Below are positions 60,754-64,000 of a stretch of 64,000 nt of DNA, in pieces; within the stretch, counting starts at the first letter, position 1, and each line of letters starts with the position of its first letter. The notes beneath the pieces are model-generated. The model ran no database searches. It saw nothing but the letters and a program-made list of their open reading frames with translations, and was not told the origin of the DNA. The position numbers and the translations under genes were made by a program. The stretch comes from Paenibacillus polymyxa M1 (GTDB taxonomy: Bacteria > Bacillota > Bacilli > Paenibacillales > Paenibacillaceae), in NCBI RefSeq assembly GCF_000237325.1, contig NC_017542.1, forward strand, positions 115,001-179,000, given 5' to 3'.

Positions 60754-61022
60754 ACCGTGCTAGATGGGGAGGTAGCGGTGCCCTGTAACTCGCAATCCGC
60801 TATAGCGAGGTTGAATTCCTGTTAGAGGTGTTGTTGATGTGAGGCTGGTCCCTGCGCACAATGTTGACGGTTGGGTCCTCCGCAATGAGTACTTGTGAAC
60901 CTGGTCAGGTCCGGAAGGAAGCAGCCATAAGCAAGCCCACTCTTGTGCCGGAGGGTTGCCTAGCCCGAGTTGTTGTTCAGGGTTGCCGCTCGGATCACAA
61001 CGATCAATAACAGGTGCACGGT
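60754..61022 (+). ncRNA. scr: signal recognition particle RNA (large, Bacillus type; scRNA)
   Basis: About 269 bases. The ends ACCGTGC and GCACGGT pair. It contains the 5' Alu-like block GGTAGCGGTGCCCTGTAACTC and the S-domain hallmark GGTCAGGTCCGGAAGGAAGC with its GGAA tetraloop. It binds Ffh and targets nascent membrane and secreted proteins. Located directly before dnaX as in Bacillus. Confidence 0.95.
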
Positions 61023-61038
61023 TTATATTAGTAATTAG

Positions 61039-61072
61039 AACATCTTGGCAATTATGCGAAGATGTTTTTTTG
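61039..61072 (+). terminator. SRP RNA terminator
   Basis: AACATCTT (61039-61046) pairs with AAGATGTT (61059-61066), followed by T6. Confidence 0.85.
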
Positions 61073-61176
61073 TGTTTATAAATTGAAATGTGTCTGGTTT
61101 AGATTCGGACGGGAGTATAGTATAATGAAGTGACCATAAATGGTCATGAAAGTGAATGGGAAAGAGGGAACGCGCA

Positions 61177-62928
61177 TTGGAACATATAGCGTTGTACCGT
61201 GCTTGGCGGCCGCAGGCTTTCAAGGACATGGTAGGACAACAGCATATTATCCAGACATTGCAGAATGCCATCCGCGAAAATCGCACGTCCCATGCCTACC
61301 TGTTCAGTGGTCCGCGAGGAACGGGTAAGACCAGTGCGGCCAAAATTTTGGCCAAGGCAATCAACTGTGAGCATGGACCTGCGCCGGAACCTTGCAACGA
61401 ATGCGAAGCCTGTAAACGGATCACGGCCGGAGCGGTCATGGATGTACAGGAGATTGACGCAGCCTCCAACCGGGGCGTTGAAGAGATTCGTGATTTGCGC
61501 GATAAAGTCAAATATGCGCCCACAGAAGTGCGGCACAAGGTTTATATCATTGATGAAGTGCACATGCTGACGACGGAAGCGTTCAATGCGCTGCTCAAGA
61601 CGCTGGAAGAGCCGCCGCCACACGTAATGTTTATATTGGCTACGACAGAGCCGCATCGGATTCCCGCGACAATTATTTCGCGTTGCCAGCGTTTTGACTT
61701 CCGGCGAGTATCGCTGGAGGAGCAGACAGAGCGGCTTGACCTGATATGCCAACAGGAGAACATCCAAGCTGATTTGGATGCACTGCAATATATTGCACGT
61801 CTTTCAGATGGCGGGATGCGAGATGCGGTTAGTGTTTTGGATCAGATATCCTCGTTTACTGATGGCCGGGTTACGTATCAGCAGGTGCTGGATATGACGG
61901 GTGGGATCGCATCCGAGCAATTCGGTAAATTGGCCTTGGCATTACTGAAAGAAGATGTAGGCACAGTGCTCCAATTGATCGAGAACTTTATGCAGGAAGG
62001 GAAAAGTGCAGATAAGTGTATGGAGAATCTTCTGTACTATTTCCGAGACCTGCTAATGATCAAGATGGTGCCGCAGGCGACCAAAATGACGGAGCGAGTG
62101 CTGAATCCGGAGCAGTTTAGGGAAGTGGCGGATGCTTTTACCAAGGAGCAGCTCTTTGCAATGATTGACACCCTTAATCGTTATCAGGGCGAGATGAAAT
62201 ATGCGGTTCAGCCCCAAACTTTATTTGAGGTAGCTCTATTGAAGTTATGCAGCATTCCGGGGGAAGCAGGAACTGCTGCTCAGCCGACTGCACAGCGCTC
62301 TGGTGCTGTAGCTGGCCAGGAAGATGTGGCTATGTTAAAGCGCCAGCTTGCTGAGCTGGAAAAGAAGCTGGAACGTGCAATGCAAGGTGGCTTGGCTGTT
62401 GGGGCGGGTCAGGAGACACCGTCAGGCGGCCGTCAGGCTTCTGGTGGTCGTGCCCCTGCTCCACGTCTTTCAGCGCCGGCTAAACTCCCGTCTCAGTTGG
62501 ATCGCTATATTGCTGAGAAGTCAAGCGAAGCATTCGCAGCGGTGGGGCGTAAGTGGAGCCAGATTTTGCAAGGGGTAAAAGAGGCGAAAGTTACGGTTCA
62601 TGCTTGGTTTATGGATGGTGAGCCGGTTTCTGTGTTAGAGGACAGTGTACTGGTCGCGTTTAAGAACAACATTCATCGTGAAACTACCGAAAAACCTGCC
62701 AATAAGCAGGTCATCGAGAAGGTTTTACATGAGCAGTTGGGGCATCCTTATCGTTTGGTAACGATGATGCAAAAGGATTGGAATGCTGCGATTGAAGGAG
62801 TTTCTGACCAACCTGCCGAAGAATTGCAACTGGAGCCGGAGCATGATGCGCCGGGAAAGTCCAAGGAGCCCTGGATTGATGAAGCGATTCAGCTTTTCGG
62901 GGAAGATCTGGTAGTCATTAAAGAATAA
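61177..62928 (+). CDS. dnaX: DNA polymerase III subunits gamma/tau
   Basis: 583 residues from the TTG at 61177 (AAAGAGGG 8 bases upstream); the longer ATG frame lies over that SD. Clamp-loader ATPase: Walker A GPRGTGKT (45-52), zinc ligands C64, C73, C76, C79, Walker B IDEVHML, sensor 1 and SRC (ISRCQRF). Domain III about 225-365, then a Gly/Ala/Ser-rich linker and the C-terminal tau region that binds DnaC helicase and PolC. No slippery heptamer is seen, so probably only the full-length form is made. Confidence 0.95.
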   Translation: MEHIALYRAWRPQAFKDMVGQQHIIQTLQNAIRENRTSHAYLFSGPRGTGKTSAAKILAKAINCEHGPAPEPCNECEACKRITAGAVMDVQEIDAASNRGVEEIRDLRDKVKYAPTEVRHKVYIIDEVHMLTTEAFNALLKTLEEPPPHVMFILATTEPHRIPATIISRCQRFDFRRVSLEEQTERLDLICQQENIQADLDALQYIARLSDGGMRDAVSVLDQISSFTDGRVTYQQVLDMTGGIASEQFGKLALALLKEDVGTVLQLIENFMQEGKSADKCMENLLYYFRDLLMIKMVPQATKMTERVLNPEQFREVADAFTKEQLFAMIDTLNRYQGEMKYAVQPQTLFEVALLKLCSIPGEAGTAAQPTAQRSGAVAGQEDVAMLKRQLAELEKKLERAMQGGLAVGAGQETPSGGRQASGGRAPAPRLSAPAKLPSQLDRYIAEKSSEAFAAVGRKWSQILQGVKEAKVTVHAWFMDGEPVSVLEDSVLVAFKNNIHRETTEKPANKQVIEKVLHEQLGHPYRLVTMMQKDWNAAIEGVSDQPAEELQLEPEHDAPGKSKEPWIDEAIQLFGEDLVVIKE

Positions 62929-62968
62929 TCAAATGTAGATGTATACTTCATTAAAGGAGATGATTGAA

Positions 62969-63280
62969 ATGAACAATATGAACCAAATGATGAAGCAAGT
63001 GAAAAAAATGCAGGAACAAATGCTGAAAGCCCAAGAGGAGCTTGGTGGGAAAGTAATTGAAGGTTCTTCTGGTGGCGGTGTGGTAACTGTAGAGGTAAGT
63101 GGACATAAAAAAGTATTGTCTATCACAATCAAACCGGAAGCTGTAGATCCTGATGATGTAGAAATGCTGCAAGATCTCGTACTCACTGCAGTCAATGATG
63201 CTTTGTCCAAAGCGGATGAACTGGCTAATGATGATATGGGTAAATTTACAGGTGGTATGAAAATTCCGGGCTTGTTCTAG
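62969..63280 (+). CDS. ebfC: YbaB/EbfC family nucleoid-associated protein
   Basis: 103 residues from the ATG at 62969 (AAAGGAG 8 bases upstream). An N-terminal Met/Gln/Lys-rich helix ([24 protein letters not shown]) and the dimer core [29 protein letters not shown]. It binds DNA non-specifically. It lies between dnaX and recR, as in most bacteria. Confidence 0.95.
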   Translation: MNNMNQMMKQVKKMQEQMLKAQEELGGKVIEGSSGGGVVTVEVSGHKKVLSITIKPEAVDPDDVEMLQDLVLTAVNDALSKADELANDDMGKFTGGMKIPGLF

Positions 63281-63306
63281 TCTGCTCATAAAGGAGAAAT
63301 ACGCTA

Positions 63307-63906
63307 TTGCATTATCCCGAGCCGATTGCAAAGCTGATTGATGCTTTTACGCGCCTGCCGGGAGTAGGCCCCAAAACAGCTGCCCGGTTGGCTTTTCACG
63401 TACTGAAAATGAAGGAAGATGATGTGATTGATTTTGCCAAAGCGCTGGTCAATGTAAAACGCAATCTTCACTTTTGTTCAGTCTGCGGTAACATTACAGA
63501 TACGGACCCTTGTAGGATCTGTCAGGATAAGACGAGGGATGCTTCCGTCATTTGTGTTGTTCAGGATGCTAAGGATTTGGTCGCTATGGAGCGTACCAAG
63601 GAGTTTGAGGGTTTGTACCATGTACTTCACGGGGCAATCTCTCCGATGGAGGGAATTGGCCCTGAGGATATCAAACTCAAGGAGTTGCTGACCAGGCTAA
63701 GTGATGAACGTGTCAAGGAGTTGATCCTGGCTACGAATCCGAACATTGAGGGAGAGGCCACGGCTATGTACATTTCGCGGCTAGTGCGTCCTTTTGAAAT
63801 CAAGGTTACTCGTATTGCTCACGGTTTGCCCGTGGGCGGGGATTTGGAGTATGCCGACGAGGTCACCCTGTCCAAAGCGCTAGAAGGCCGCAGAGAGCTT
63901 AATTAG
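63307..63906 (+). CDS. recR: recombination mediator protein RecR
   Basis: 199 residues, TTG start behind AAAGGAG. N-terminal helix-hairpin-helix ([14 protein letters not shown]), zinc finger C57, C60, C69, C72, and Toprim domain ([22 protein letters not shown]) with C-terminal [12 protein letters not shown]. It forms a DNA clamp with RecO/RecF that loads RecA on SSB-coated DNA. The gene is complete. Confidence 0.97.
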   Translation: MHYPEPIAKLIDAFTRLPGVGPKTAARLAFHVLKMKEDDVIDFAKALVNVKRNLHFCSVCGNITDTDPCRICQDKTRDASVICVVQDAKDLVAMERTKEFEGLYHVLHGAISPMEGIGPEDIKLKELLTRLSDERVKELILATNPNIEGEATAMYISRLVRPFEIKVTRIAHGLPVGGDLEYADEVTLSKALEGRRELN

Positions 63907-63971
63907 TAGGTGTAGTTATACGTTATAATTTATGAGTCTGAAATGTCCTTGGGACATCCTTGACTCGCTTA

Positions 63972-63996
63972 GGGAGCCGTTATGGCTCCTTTTTTA
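63972..63996 (+). terminator. recR terminator
   Basis: AGGGAGCC-GTTAT-GGCTCCTT hairpin followed by T6. Confidence 0.85.
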
Positions 63997-64000
63997 TTTG

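Noticed and set aside
61156..62928. Programmed frameshift giving a short gamma form of dnaX
   Set aside because: No A-AAA-AAG-type slippery sequence with a following hairpin was found in the region joining domain III and the tau tail.

Overview
The window reads as an ordinary, well-conserved chromosomal segment of a spore-forming Gram-positive bacterium, most likely Paenibacillus (P. polymyxa-like). The organism is inferred, not searched. The reasons are: the Bacillales origin-proximal order rrn - guaB - dacA - pdxST - serS - tRNA-Ser and scr - dnaX - ebfC - recR; sporulation genes (spo0F, an sspP-like small spore protein gene, pbpG, a Kin-type sensor kinase); the Bacillus-type long SRP RNA; many TTG/GTG starts behind strong Shine-Dalgarno (SD) sequences; and a moderate G+C content. 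There is no insertion sequence, prophage, integrase or CRISPR array.

Layout. 1-3057: distal part of an rRNA operon (23S missing its 5' end, then 5S, then terminator). 3231-9715: guaB, dacA, pdxS-pdxT, serS, tRNA-Ser(UGA). 9768-11890: three small genes, one hidden and sspP-like, and a lipoprotein. 11932-16523: acetyltransferase and tadA on the minus strand, a DnaA-box cluster, then a PAS histidine kinase and an RluF-type pseudouridine synthase. 16544-20580: motAB, a small hypothetical gene, pterin dehydratase, another acetyltransferase, and an NlpC/P60 cell-wall hydrolase behind a ydaO-type (c-di-AMP) riboswitch. 20734-35871: accessory genes (M1 peptidase, ywhD, a PTS EIIA with cre-like sites, MBL hydrolase, phosphatase, YunG, pentapeptide protein, VOC protein, a Pro-rich protein, pbpG/speE, MFS transporter). 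35922-40450: a two-gene heterodimeric ABC exporter divergent from a LysR regulator. 40494-42763: ywiB-argS. 42793-50022: secreted CYTH-like protein, then a LysR gene divergent from an ABC importer operon that ends in a beta-CASP-type metallo-hydrolase. 50040-51200: subtilisin-like protease. 51606-60702: rpoE, pyrG, spo0F, fbaA, murA, rho, a radical-SAM gene, rpmE. 60718-63996: SRP RNA, dnaX, ebfC, recR.

How the parts work together. Most of the window is growth machinery: GMP, CTP, PLP and spermidine synthesis, seryl- and arginyl-tRNA charging, wobble-base editing, peptidoglycan, RNA polymerase delta, Rho, and replication and repair. It is joined to the sporulation phosphorelay (kinase, Spo0F) and late sporulation genes. 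Several regulatory devices are legible in the DNA: a c-di-AMP riboswitch on a wall hydrolase, a GGGC start plus C-rich terminator arm at pyrG (CTP-sensed reiterative-transcription attenuation), an exact sigma-H consensus before spo0F, a sigma-D-like motif before motAB, cre-like operators on the EIIA promoter, perfect LysR-type T-N11-A palindromes, and a cluster of DnaA boxes before the sensor kinase.

No clearly new multi-gene system was found. The best leads are the DnaA-box cluster upstream of the kinase, the uncharacterised radical-SAM gene between rho and rpmE, the beta-CASP protein at the end of a transport operon, the compact riboswitch/start arrangement, and a possible ATT start codon.
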